Notes under the pieces: generated by a model
Databases searched by the model: none
What the model was told of the DNA's origin: nothing
Seen by the model: only the letters and a program-made list of their open reading frames with translations
In this document: positions 1-7,632 of the stretch, piece after piece
Position numbering within the stretch: position 1 is the stretch's first letter
Layout of the letters: each line of letters begins with the position of its first letter
Position numbers and translations under genes: made by a program
Assembly (NCBI RefSeq): GCF_001280015.1
Contig: NZ_LGDV01000240.1
Coordinates: forward strand, 1-25,463
Length of the DNA stretch: 25,463 nt
DNA from: Streptomyces sp. MMG1121
GTDB taxonomy: Bacteria; Actinomycetota; Actinomycetes; Streptomycetales; Streptomycetaceae
Direction: 5' to 3'

Positions 1-1270
1 AGCATCCATGGCACCGCCCTTCCGCAGCGGTGACAGCGTAGGCACTCCGGGCCACGGTCGGCCCGGAGGCCAGACGGACGTGGGCTGGTAAGTCCCCCCA
101 TTGGCCGGGGCATGTCTGCACCTCCATGTTGTCGCCGTTGGCAGCCGGACGCTTGTCATGCGGAGCACCTGGAGCGAGAAACCGGGGCTGTGGGGGCGCT
201 CGACGCGTGGTGTCAGGCGAGGTCTGCGGGGTGGGCCCCGGCAAGGCGGTCCCCCGAGCCCCGAACGGGTCGTACCCGATGGCCGGTCGGCAGAGCCATC
301 GGGCACTCGCTGGGCCTGCGCGCTGGTCCCGGAGTCGTCCGGCCGGGTCCGCAGAGCGGGTGTGTTCCGCAGGAGGTTGTCGAATCCCAGCGGGGGCGTC
401 CGAGAAATTCAGAGAGGTCATTCGTCACGCGGTCGTAGCGGTCGTAGCGGTTGTCGCCGTGCAGCCGTGCAGCCGTGCAGCCGTGCAGCCGTGCAGCCGT
501 GCAGTCGTGCAACCGTGCAGTCGTGCAGTCGTGCAGCCGTGCAGCCGTGCCATGGTGGCGATGTGCTCGTCGACGACCTCTGCGACCGAACCGCCTGATC
601 CTGCTCGCTTTGCGGGTGGCTTTTCGCCGACCGTGGCCACGCCCGGTGCTCGGTACTCGTCGGGGCTGGTGGTCTGGCTGTCTGCCTGCCTGTTTCAGTG
701 ACGCTCGTCCTGACTTCTTCCTGGTCCGCGCGATGTGCATGGACGGTTCATGTGATGGGCGTGCTGTGAGGATTCCCTCCGGCGTCGGTGCCGCGCATCG
801 GGGGCGGTCGACCGCATCGGCATGGGACAGTGGCTGTGACCGCGGTGCATTTCGGCGCATGAGCCCGGTTTTGCGAGCGGAGCATGCCGTGCTCCGTGGA
901 AGGCCTGCAAGGCGTGATGAGCCGATGTCAAACAGTGGGGCGGTGAGTCTGCGGCCACCCCTCTGGGGGTTGCGGTGCCCGCGGTTCACGCCCACTGCCC
1001 CCTCTCCGTTGCCCGGCATGGCGGACCGTGGCCGCCCGCCGCGTCGACTGCGGCTGCCGGCGGCGGCAATGGTCGAGCACCTCTGCGGTTCCGGGGCGCC
1101 ACTTGAAGGTGGCCGGCCTGGGGTCACGTACCCGTCCGCGATCACGTTCCGCACCGGCTGTGCCGAGTGTGCCCATCGCGTCGGCTGCGCGACGGCACTG
1201 CGTGGTCCCCAGGATGGGCTGCCCGGCATGGCGAAGTTCCGTACACCTGCGACGCTGTCTGGCTCCGGAC
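1..1270. other. Gene-poor stretch, no convincing coding region
   Basis: Long open frames exist on both strands, but none yields a recognisable protein. Their products are rich in Arg, Pro, Ser and Cys, as expected from reading GC-rich DNA in a wrong frame, and several run straight through the short tandem repeat at 456-550. I see no ribosome binding site paired with a plausible N-terminus. The stretch is best read as non-coding or decayed sequence containing the repeat. A degraded gene too diverged to recognise by eye cannot be excluded. Confidence 0.5.
456..550. repeat. 8-bp tandem repeat, about 12 units
   Basis: The unit GCCGTGCA is repeated head to tail about twelve times. Central units carry single changes (GTCGTGCA, ACCGTGCA). 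Just upstream, at about 431-455, is a shorter run of a 9-bp unit (GGTCGTAGC, with a variant third copy). Because 8 is not a multiple of 3, the repeat translates as an 8-residue periodic peptide in every frame (for example VQPCSRAA), so the long ORFs crossing it are artefacts. Perfect short-unit repeats of this kind suggest slipped-strand expansion and possible length variation between strains. Confidence 0.9.
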
Positions 1271-1322
1271 TCTTTGACGCACAGATCTTTGCTTTAGGTC
1301 GCGCGGAGTGCTAATCTCAATC

Positions 1323-1344
1323 TAAAGCACAAATCCGTGCATTA
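1323..1344. promoter_or_regulatory. Inverted repeat (putative operator) upstream of the OYE-like gene
   Basis: TAAAGCAC and GTGCATTA flank a 6-bp centre, and 7 of 8 arm positions are complementary. The site lies about 90 bp before the flavoprotein start, in a locally AT-rich patch. TTGACG at 1274-1279 is a possible -35 element, and related half-site words (GCTTTA at 1291, GTGCTAA at 1309) sit between it and the dyad. The layout resembles a repressor operator over a promoter. The regulator is unknown and no regulator gene is adjacent. Confidence 0.45.
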
Positions 1345-1430
1345 ATGTGCGTGGGTTCGTGCTTCCCGACAGGTGCCCCGACCTTCCGAAAGCGGAAGCG
1401 CCCTCCCTCCTCGCGGCAGGAGAAGCGAAC

Positions 1431-2537
1431 ATGTCGTCGACCCAGCCTCTGCTTCAGCCCTACCGGATGCGTGACCTCGCCCTGGCCAACCGAGTGGTCA
1501 TGGCTCCGATGACACGCTCACGCGCCCGTAATCGCGAACTGCTGCCCACCGAGCTGCACGCCCAGTACTACGCGCAGCGGGCCTCCGCCGGCCTGATCAT
1601 CTCCGAGGGCGTGTGGATCAGCCCCGACGCGGTCGGCTGGCACGATGTGCCGGGCCTGTTCACCGACGAGCAGGTCGCTCACTGGAAACCGGTGACAGAC
1701 GCGGTCCACAACGCAGGCGGTGTCATTTTCGCTCAGCTCTGGCACACCGGATCCGCCTCGCACCCGGACTTCTTCGAGGGCCGCGCGCCCCTCGCCCCTT
1801 CGGCCGTCAACCCGGGGCTGCGCGCCCCGACAGCGACCGGCCGCAAGCCCACCGTGCAGCCCCTGGCCATGTCGGAACACGACATCCGCCGCACGATCAC
1901 CGACTTTGCGACGGCCGCTGACAACGCCTTGGCGGCAGGATTCGACGGTGTCCAGCTCCAGGCGGGCTTCAACTACCTGATCAGCCAGTTCCTGAACCCC
2001 CGCACCAATGTGCGTACCGACGACTACGGCGGCCCGATCGAGAACCGCGCCCGGTTCCTCTTCGAGATCATCGAAGCTGTCGGCAAGGCGGTCGACCTGC
2101 GGCGCGTCGGGGTGAAGGCCGGGCCTGCCTGGTCCGAGAGGGGAGAATTCGTCGCCGGAGCCGACGCGCTGGCCGACAGCGAGTACGTGATCGGACGCCT
2201 CAACGACTACGACCTGTCGCACCTGCTGCTCATGGGGATGATGGCGGATCCAACCGGAGGACCGCTCCAGGAATTGGCCGGCGACGAGATGTTCCGGCAC
2301 TTCCGGAAGATCTATCAGGGGACCGTCATCGCGAACGTCGAGATCGACCAGGACCGGGGCAACGCACTTCTGGGTGCTGACCTGGTGGATCTCGTCGCCT
2401 ACGGTCAGGCGTTCATCGCCAACCCGGACCTGCCGGCCCGCCTCGCCTCTCACGCACCGCTCGTCCGTCCGAAGCCGGAACTCTTCTACGGCCCCGATGC
2501 CGCCGGCTACACCGACTACGCTCCGCTGCGGGGGTGA
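1431..2537 (+). CDS. Old Yellow Enzyme-like FMN oxidoreductase, catalytic residues substituted
   Basis: The 368-aa product has the full length and fold signature of the OYE / NADH:flavin oxidoreductase family: MAPMTRSRA near residue 24, QLWHTG at 102-107, a TDDYGGPIENRARF block near 196 and the C-terminal YTDY. I chose ATG 1431 because AGGAGA sits 7 bp upstream and the conserved N-terminus starts shortly after; longer frames add a non-conserved leader. Classical members reduce activated C=C bonds using FMN and NAD(P)H. Judged against family members recalled from memory, the substrate-binding His-x-x-His/Asn pair is replaced by Q177 and F180. The FMN-contacting Arg of the R-x-S-P motif is K229, and the Arg near the end of the barrel (usually GRxxIANPDL) is Q326. 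The proton-donor Tyr (Y182), Thr28 and Gln102 remain. It is therefore a divergent paralogue with altered activity, or inactive. It stands alone behind an inverted-repeat operator. Confidence 0.9.
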   Translation: MSSTQPLLQPYRMRDLALANRVVMAPMTRSRARNRELLPTELHAQYYAQRASAGLIISEGVWISPDAVGWHDVPGLFTDEQVAHWKPVTDAVHNAGGVIFAQLWHTGSASHPDFFEGRAPLAPSAVNPGLRAPTATGRKPTVQPLAMSEHDIRRTITDFATAADNALAAGFDGVQLQAGFNYLISQFLNPRTNVRTDDYGGPIENRARFLFEIIEAVGKAVDLRRVGVKAGPAWSERGEFVAGADALADSEYVIGRLNDYDLSHLLLMGMMADPTGGPLQELAGDEMFRHFRKIYQGTVIANVEIDQDRGNALLGADLVDLVAYGQAFIANPDLPARLASHAPLVRPKPELFYGPDAAGYTDYAPLRG

Positions 2538-3103
2538 AGCAGACAGGAGACGGGGCTCCGGGGGAGACGGCCTTCACCGGCCAACCCGGCTCGCAGAAGC
2601 ACATCGGACGGCGCCATGGCCTACGCCGAGCGCGATACGTGCAACGGCCACGGGCGGCGCCCTACCGAACCGATCGTTGCGCCGGGTGCGGCGCCGCGGA
2701 CCTTCTTGGTCTCGGGCTGGTCGAGGCGGCTGGTACCGAGGGGCCTGCGCGATGGTTGCCCCTTGATCAGAGGTCGGCCACCGACAGCGGGCGCACGCCC
2801 CGGGCTGCTCCCTACGTTCCCGGACCACATCGGGCCGGCGCCACTCGCCGGGGGGGGCCACAGGCGGGGCGGCTACCTCTTCGGAGCGGCCATTTTGGCG
2901 CCGCTCCAGTCCTTCGCGACGCTGACGGACTTGGTCGGGGAGAGGTCGGCGGTCTGGGCGGCTTCCTGAAGGTCACGAGCACACCCGCCCGGCGGGATCG
3001 GCAGCTGCCGAGGCAGCCCGCCGTCTGGAGGACTTCGGGCAGCGAGCGCGCTTCCGGGGCATCGTCGTCCTCGACGACCGCCGACTCCGGCGGATCACGG
3101 CCC
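2538..3103. other. Intergenic or decayed sequence between OYE gene and Ku relic
   Basis: No intact gene is visible. The overlapping frames do not form a recognisable protein, although one short stretch (about 2998-3120) reads in one frame as an Ala/Arg/Glu-rich helical segment with good third-position bias. This may be coding debris upstream of the Ku relic. No IS ends were recognised. Confidence 0.4.
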
Positions 3104-3277
3104 GAGCGGAGTGGCCGGGAGCGCCTCGGCCCGCTCCGTGTGCGTGATGACGTGACTGTGCTGCACGCGATGCGCCGGTCTGATGAGATTCGTGGTCCTG
3201 CGGAGCTTCTGCCGCCGTCGACCGAGGTGTCCGACGAGCAGCACACCGACATGGCGGCGTTCGACGTTCACGAGTGA
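3104..3277 (+). pseudogene. Relic of a Ku-type DNA end-joining protein
   Basis: The translated piece contains SGRERLGPLRVRDD followed by VLHAMRRSDEIRGPAELLPP. It matches the part of bacterial Ku proteins where a GRERLG(L/M)LRV strand is followed by a (L/M)H...W-x-DEIR helix; here the Trp position is Arg. Ku binds double-strand ends and recruits LigD in non-homologous end joining. Only this roughly 50-residue segment is recognisable. The N-terminal beta-barrel is not present in any frame upstream, and a stop follows at 3275. The assignment rests on recalled family sequence, so it is good but not certain. It is probably a leftover extra Ku copy; Streptomyces often carry several. Confidence 0.6.
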
Positions 3278-3379
3278 CGAGAACCCCTACGCCAGGGGAT
3301 TGCAGCACGAGGGGTGCGGTGCGAGATCCCCCGGCCCGGTGAATGTGACCGGGCGGCGTTCGCCGAGGAGAATCGCCGC

Positions 3380-4594
3380 ATGCGGATTCTCATCATCACC
3401 GCCGGTTCGCGAGGAGACGTTGCACCTTTTACGGGCCTGGGGCGACGCCTGCTGGACGCGGGTCATCCGGTCGCCGTGGCCGCCCACTCGCCCTTGGCCT
3501 CGCTCGTCGGCGGACGCGGTCTCGACTACCGGCCTCTACCGGGAGACCCTCAGGAACTGATCCGAGCCAGGTCTCAGGCGGCGTCACCGGAGGAGGCTCG
3601 GGCGGTGACGACGGCGTACGTGGACGAGCTCGCCGACGGGGTGGCGGCGGCCGTGGCGGGCGGATTCGACCTGGTGCTCACCGCCTTTGGCCCGGCGCCA
3701 CTCAGCCAGACGGCCGGCGACGCGTTCGGTGTCCCCGTCATCGGCACCTACCTCCAACCGGCGTTCGCCACCAGACAGTTCCCGTTGCCCGGCGCGTCGG
3801 GTGCCGACGACTTGGGGCCGCAGGGCAATCTCGCCGCGGGCCGGGCAGTGCTGAGGCAGGCGCAAGGGCTCTACGCAGGCGCTGTGACCCGGCTGCGCGC
3901 CCGCCTCGGGCTGCCGGCCAACGCGCCATCGGCAGCGGGGAACATCCGGCCGGTCTTCCACGGCTTCAGCCCGCTGGTCGTGCCGCGCCCTGCGGACTGG
4001 CCCTCCCCGGTCGAGGTTGCGGGCTATTGGTGGCCCACCTGGCCGGACGGCTGGCAACCCCCGTCCGATCTGGTCGACTTCCTCCAGGCCGGTCCGCCCC
4101 CGGTGTTCATCGGGTTCGGCAGCATAGCGCCGGGCCAGGGGGAACGGCTGAGTGAGCTGGTGGCCGCGGCGGTCAAGCGGGCAGGCGTACGCGCGGTGGT
4201 GCAGGCGGGGTGGGCCGAACTGAGCGGCTGCGGCGCCGATGTCCTGGCCATCGGCGACCTCCCGCACGACTGGCTGTTCCCTCACACGGCCGCCGTCGTC
4301 CACCACGCCGGGGCGGGTACCGCCGCAGCCGGGCTGCGGGCCGGAGTACCTGCCCTGCCGGTACCCGTCATGGCCGACCAGCCGTTCTGGGCCTCTCGGC
4401 TGCACCAGCTGGGAGTTGCTCCCCAGCCTCTGCCGTTCCAGGACCTGACCGCCGAAGCGCTCGGCGCCGCGATCAAGGACTGTGTGACCGAGCCGGCCCA
4501 CCGCCGTCGTGCGGCCGAACTCGCCCACCACCTTGCCGCGGAGGACGGCGCCGCTACGGTGCTCGCCCGCATCGGCGCAGGCTGTGAGGGGTGA
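3380..4594 (+). CDS. Family 1 (GT-B) glycosyltransferase
   Basis: The 404-aa product is the usual size for a UGT/MGT-like glycosyltransferase that moves a sugar from a nucleotide donor to a small molecule or lipid. The N-terminus MRILIITAGSRGDVAPF is the acceptor-domain opening of this family. The C-terminal donor-binding half shows GFGSIAP, IGDLPHDWLFPHTAAVVHH and HHAGAGT at about 308-314, followed by GVPALPVPVMADQPFW near 325-340. That is the typical H-x(n)-GxGT...P...DQ signature. ATG 3380 is preceded by GAGGAG 9 bp away, and the protein starts exactly at the family N-terminus, so the longer frame from 3314 is unlikely. The AGS-R-GDV start resembles sterol- or polyketide-glucosyltransferase relatives. 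No biosynthetic partner lies next to it, so the acceptor is unknown. Confidence 0.93.
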   Translation: MRILIITAGSRGDVAPFTGLGRRLLDAGHPVAVAAHSPLASLVGGRGLDYRPLPGDPQELIRARSQAASPEEARAVTTAYVDELADGVAAAVAGGFDLVLTAFGPAPLSQTAGDAFGVPVIGTYLQPAFATRQFPLPGASGADDLGPQGNLAAGRAVLRQAQGLYAGAVTRLRARLGLPANAPSAAGNIRPVFHGFSPLVVPRPADWPSPVEVAGYWWPTWPDGWQPPSDLVDFLQAGPPPVFIGFGSIAPGQGERLSELVAAAVKRAGVRAVVQAGWAELSGCGADVLAIGDLPHDWLFPHTAAVVHHAGAGTAAAGLRAGVPALPVPVMADQPFWASRLHQLGVAPQPLPFQDLTAEALGAAIKDCVTEPAHRRRAAELAHHLAAEDGAATVLARIGAGCEG

Positions 4595-4838
4595 ACCCGA
4601 GAAATGCTCCATCGCTGTCTGCTGTCGAGGCCGTCCGAGGCACTCTGGCCTGCCCGCTAACGCCGAATTCGACGAACCATCCGAACGCCGCCAGCCTCCC
4701 GCCGCCTCCCCAAGCGGTGGGTAAACGCTGCCCGTAGTTGTGGACCCAGCCACGTGACAGCCGGCCGGCGGACTGCCTTTGTATGGGGCAGCCGACGGTA
4801 GTGGATACTGGCCTGAATTCCGGCACGGACGAGGAGCG
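4595..4838. other. Short intergenic region before the DinB-like gene
   Basis: About 245 bp without a supported gene. It presumably holds the promoter of the DinB-like gene, but I see no clear -10/-35 pair or strong terminator hairpin. Confidence 0.4.
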
Positions 4839-5354
4839 ATGTCAGTGACCAGCGACAATCGGATAGGGCCGCCCAGTTTTGGCAGCGAACGGGACATGCT
4901 GCGGGCTTTCCTCGACTACCACCGTGCGACCCTCGCCATGAAGTGCGAAGGGCTTACCGACGAGGAACTGCGGCAGCAGTCGATGCCGCCGTCGACGCTT
5001 TCGCTGCTCGGTCTGGTGCGGCACATGGCGGAGGTGGAGCGTGCTTGGTTCCGCCGGGTGTTCGAGGACAACGATGCGCCCATGGTCTGGTCCGACAAGA
5101 TCGACTTCCAGGCGGCGTACGATGCTCGCCTGTCAACCAGGGGCGAAGCGTTCCTGGCCTGGGAGACCGAGGTCGAGAACTCGCGCCGCATCGAGCGGGA
5201 GGCCGAGTCCCTGGACGCGGCCGGGCACCAGCCGAGATGGGGCGAGGATGTGTCGCTGCGCATGGTGATGGTGCACGTGCTTTTGGAGTACGGCCGGCAC
5301 AACGGGCACGCGGACTTTCTGCGTGAGGGCGTCGACGGGACCGTGGGCGCCTGA
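4839..5354 (+). CDS. DinB-like (DUF664) four-helix protein
   Basis: The product (about 171 aa) has the hallmarks of the actinobacterial DUF664/DinB superfamily. These include an N-terminal helix with MLRAFLDYHRATL, the TDEELRQQSMPPSTLSLLGLVRHMAEVERAWF-type segment and a C-terminal HNGHADFLRE helix. Three histidines in comparable places (LVRHMAEVE, and the two of HNGHADFLRE) are expected to bind a metal, as in bacillithiol- or mycothiol-dependent relatives. The exact reaction cannot be read from sequence. Start choice is open: GAGGAG at 4831-4836 is only 2 bp from ATG 4839 but 8 bp from the in-frame GTG at 4845, so GTG 4845 may be the true start. The gene is monocistronic in this context. Confidence 0.88.
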   Translation: MSVTSDNRIGPPSFGSERDMLRAFLDYHRATLAMKCEGLTDEELRQQSMPPSTLSLLGLVRHMAEVERAWFRRVFEDNDAPMVWSDKIDFQAAYDARLSTRGEAFLAWETEVENSRRIEREAESLDAAGHQPRWGEDVSLRMVMVHVLLEYGRHNGHADFLREGVDGTVGA

Positions 5355-5479
5355 GCCCGCAGCGGCCATGGATCTGCACATGCTGATCCATTCCGGGAAA
5401 TCGGCTGCCCGCACGGGAGGTGGGGGTCCGACGTCGGCGTGTGAAGCCAGAGTTGGACTCCCGCGCGACCGCACGCTAC

Positions 5480-5551
5480 ATGATGACCGACGACCTATTG
5501 GACGTGTGGGTCGTGGACTCCACGCCGGTCGAGTGCGGACGGTCCCGTGAA
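5480..5551 (+). pseudogene. Relic of an IS982-family transposase
   Basis: A short translated segment, DVWVVDSTPVECGRSRE, carries the first catalytic Asp region of IS982-type DDE transposases as found in Streptomyces (VWVVDSTPVEC-A/G-RSRET). The similarity stops abruptly after RSRE, and the rest of the enzyme is missing. Only this fragment can be recognised. It is the first of two adjacent transposon relics between the DinB-like gene and the NmrA-like gene. Confidence 0.6.
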
Positions 5552-5729
5552 CCCTCTGGAGCCGTTCACGATGTGCCGAGAGCCCGTCGGGCAGGCCAGG
5601 AGGGGCACGATCACGAGCCGCTGGTTGTCCAGAAGCTCCTCCATACGCCTCCATGCGAACGTCGATTTCGAGGCACATCGAGATCGTTCCTCAAGACACC
5701 GCAGCGATGCTCACTTCTAATCGGCGGGG

Positions 5730-5946
5730 CTGATCGCGTCCCGCTACGAGCAGGGCTCGGTCATGCTGACCTCGAACCTGCCCTTCGGACGCCGGGGAGA
5801 GACCTCCTCCGACCACGCTGTCGCAGCCGCCATGATCGACCGCCTCGTCCGCCACGCCGAGGTCCTCGCCCTGACCGGGCGACTCCTACCGCACCTGCCA
5901 ACGACGCGAACTCCCCACCGAGGAGAACCGCACACACCGCGACTGA
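5730..5946 (+). pseudogene. istB: Relic of an IS21-type helper ATPase (IstB), C-terminus with frameshift
   Basis: The reading frame from 5730 gives RYEQGSVMLTSNLPFGRRGE followed by AAAMIDRLVRHAEVLALTG. This is the sensor and C-terminal part of IstB, the AAA+ partner of IS21-family transposases. After LALTG the frame breaks. Dropping one G near 5877-5879 restores DSYRTCQRRELP and a natural C-terminus ending at the TGA at 5944-5946. The Walker A/B part and the transposase gene are absent. The fragment is thus both truncated and frameshifted. Confidence 0.8.
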
Positions 5947-6026
5947 ACCAACCCCAGGGTCAAATCCGAGGGAGCAGCGCGTGCTCAGTTCTGCGGGAGC
6001 ATGGACAGGGGTCGCGGTCGACGAGT

Positions 6027-6905
6027 TTACGAACCCTCGGTGAACGCGGTGGTGTGGTCGGCAGCCCACTGGTGAAACGTTCGCGGTGCCGTGCCGAGGA
6101 TGTCGGCCACCGCGGTGGTGATGTACGCGGGCTTTCCGACCGCCGCGTTCCACGCGGCGAGCAGCATGTCGACGACAGAGCTGGGCGCCGTACCCTCCGA
6201 CAGGCTTCGGAACTCGTCCGGCGTCATCTCCTCGAATGCGATCCGACGCCCCAGGGCGTCACCGATGACGTCCACCTGCGCGGCTTGGGTCAGTGATTCG
6301 GGGCCTGTGAGGACGTAGTCGCCTCCGACGTAGCCGTCCTGACAGAGCGTCCGCGCCGCGACGGCTGCGACGTCCCGGTCGTCGACCGGTGCGGTCTCGG
6401 CGGCGCCGAAAGGCCACCGGACGACCTCGCCGGCCCGGATCGCGGGCGCCCACCAGGCCAGCGAGTTCGACGCGAGCATCCCCGGCCGGATGATCGTCGA
6501 CTCGAGTCCGGTGGCCGCGATGAACCGCTCGATGTCGGCGTGCATCGCCGCCATGGGATTGGGCTGCTGGAAGAAGGGGTGCGGCGTCTGATGCGGGGAG
6601 GAGAGGAAGACGACCCGCCGCACCTGGGCCGCCAGCCGCTCGACGACTGCCGCGGCGGTCTGGGGAGGGGCGGTCCAGACGAGGAAGACCGCACTGGCGC
6701 CGGCCAACGCGGGGTCGAGCGACTCGGGCACAGTGAGGTCTCCGGTGAAGACCTCGACCTTCGCCGGCAGCGTCGCCGCTGCCTCGGAGCGATGGGTGAG
6801 GGCGCGCACGGGCACGCCCGCGTCGAGGAGTTGGTCGATGACGACGCGGCCGATCCGGCCCGTCGCCCCGGTCACGAGCACGGGAGGAATGTCTGTCTGA
6901 TTCAT
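6027..6905 (-). CDS. NmrA-like NAD(P)-binding reductase
   Basis: The 292-aa protein is an atypical short-chain dehydrogenase of the NmrA/QOR2 type. The Rossmann motif VTGATGRIG lies at residues 11-19, followed by the VFTGDL strand, an FLSSPHQTPHP segment and a STIIRPGMLASN block. These proteins bind NAD(P)(H) and act as redox sensors or quinone/isoflavone-type reductases. The classical YxxxK catalytic pair is not evident, which fits the NmrA branch. The start at 6905 lies 62 bp from the divergent TetR gene, and the two share a promoter region with repeated ACTCGGTTA words. It is very likely repressed by that TetR protein. The natural substrate is unknown. Confidence 0.9.
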   Translation of the reverse strand: MNQTDIPPVLVTGATGRIGRVVIDQLLDAGVPVRALTHRSEAAATLPAKVEVFTGDLTVPESLDPALAGASAVFLVWTAPPQTAAAVVERLAAQVRRVVFLSSPHQTPHPFFQQPNPMAAMHADIERFIAATGLESTIIRPGMLASNSLAWWAPAIRAGEVVRWPFGAAETAPVDDRDVAAVAARTLCQDGYVGGDYVLTGPESLTQAAQVDVIGDALGRRIAFEEMTPDEFRSLSEGTAPSSVVDMLLAAWNAAVGKPAYITTAVADILGTAPRTFHQWAADHTTAFTEGS

Positions 6906-6922
6906 GGCACCATTGAAACGTT

Positions 6923-6948
6923 ACTCGGTTAAAAATGCAACTCGGTTA
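6923..6948. promoter_or_regulatory. Direct repeats in the divergent NmrA/TetR promoter region
   Basis: ACTCGGTTA occurs at 6923-6931 and again at 6940-6948, with start-to-start spacing of 17 bp. A related GTTAC word recurs at about 6920, 6945 and 6954. The patch is AT-rich compared with its surroundings and lies between the two divergent start codons. It is a candidate binding region for the TetR-family protein encoded from 6968; the assignment is inferred from position. Confidence 0.5.
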
Positions 6949-6967
6949 CGAATGTTACGCTGGTCAG

Positions 6968-7564
6968 GTGAGCGAGCCGACGGGACTGCGGGCCCGCAAG
7001 AAGGAGCGGACGCGCGACGTCATCGGCGACGCGGCCGTCTCGCTGTTCCTTGAGCGTGGCTTCGACCGCGTCTCGGTCAACGACATCGCAGCGGCGGCCG
7101 AGATCTCCAAGCCGACCCTCTTCCGGTATTTCCCCACCAAGGAAGACCTGGTGCTGCACCGGTTCGCGGACCACCAGGGCGAGGCCGCACGCGTCGTACG
7201 CGATCGCAGGTCCGGCATCAAGCCGGTGACGGCGCTGCACCGGCACTTCCGGGCTGGCCTCGATCGGTACGACCCCGTCACCGGCCTCAACGATCATCCC
7301 GAGGTGGTGGCGTTCCATCGGCTGGTGTTCACCACACCGAGCCTGGCGGGACGGCTCACGCGGTACCAGCTCGAGGACGAGGAGGCACTGGCGGACGCCC
7401 TCGGCGAAGGCATTCAGGCACGCCTGCGAGCCGCCCAGGTACTCGCGGTCCAACGGGTACTCGCCCGGACCAACTGGCAGAGGATCGCCGACGGTCGAAC
7501 CGCCCACGACGTCCACCCCGAGGCCGTAGCCGATGCCGACCAGGCATTCAACCAGCTGCGGTGA
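6968..7564 (+). CDS. TetR-family transcriptional regulator
   Basis: The 198-aa protein has a standard TetR N-terminus: ARKKERTRDVIGDAAVSLFLERGFDRVSVNDIA followed by the recognition-helix region AEISKPTLFRYFPTKEDLV. The C-terminal ligand domain is not diagnostic. The start is GTG 6968. A longer frame from 6935 would run into the repeated operator-like words and adds a leader unlike the family. The gene is divergent from the NmrA-like reductase, the usual arrangement for a local repressor sensing a compound handled by the neighbouring enzyme. It is convergent with the LysR gene downstream. Confidence 0.92.
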   Translation: MSEPTGLRARKKERTRDVIGDAAVSLFLERGFDRVSVNDIAAAAEISKPTLFRYFPTKEDLVLHRFADHQGEAARVVRDRRSGIKPVTALHRHFRAGLDRYDPVTGLNDHPEVVAFHRLVFTTPSLAGRLTRYQLEDEEALADALGEGIQARLRAAQVLAVQRVLARTNWQRIADGRTAHDVHPEAVADADQAFNQLR

Positions 7565-7632
7565 CAGGCGACGCTCCCGGCCGAAGAAGACTCCGCGACA
7601 GCCATATGGAACACCTCGCAGAAGCAGGGCGG

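Noticed and set aside
456..550. CRISPR-like array
   Set aside because: Units are 8 bp and contiguous, without spacers; it is a simple tandem repeat.
213..1229. 338-aa open frame on the minus strand
   Set aside because: It runs through the 8-bp repeat, is Arg/Pro/His-rich, has no family resemblance and no ribosome binding site.
3584..4897. 437-aa open frame on the minus strand
   Set aside because: It is the antisense of the well-supported glycosyltransferase gene, produced by GC-rich codon bias.
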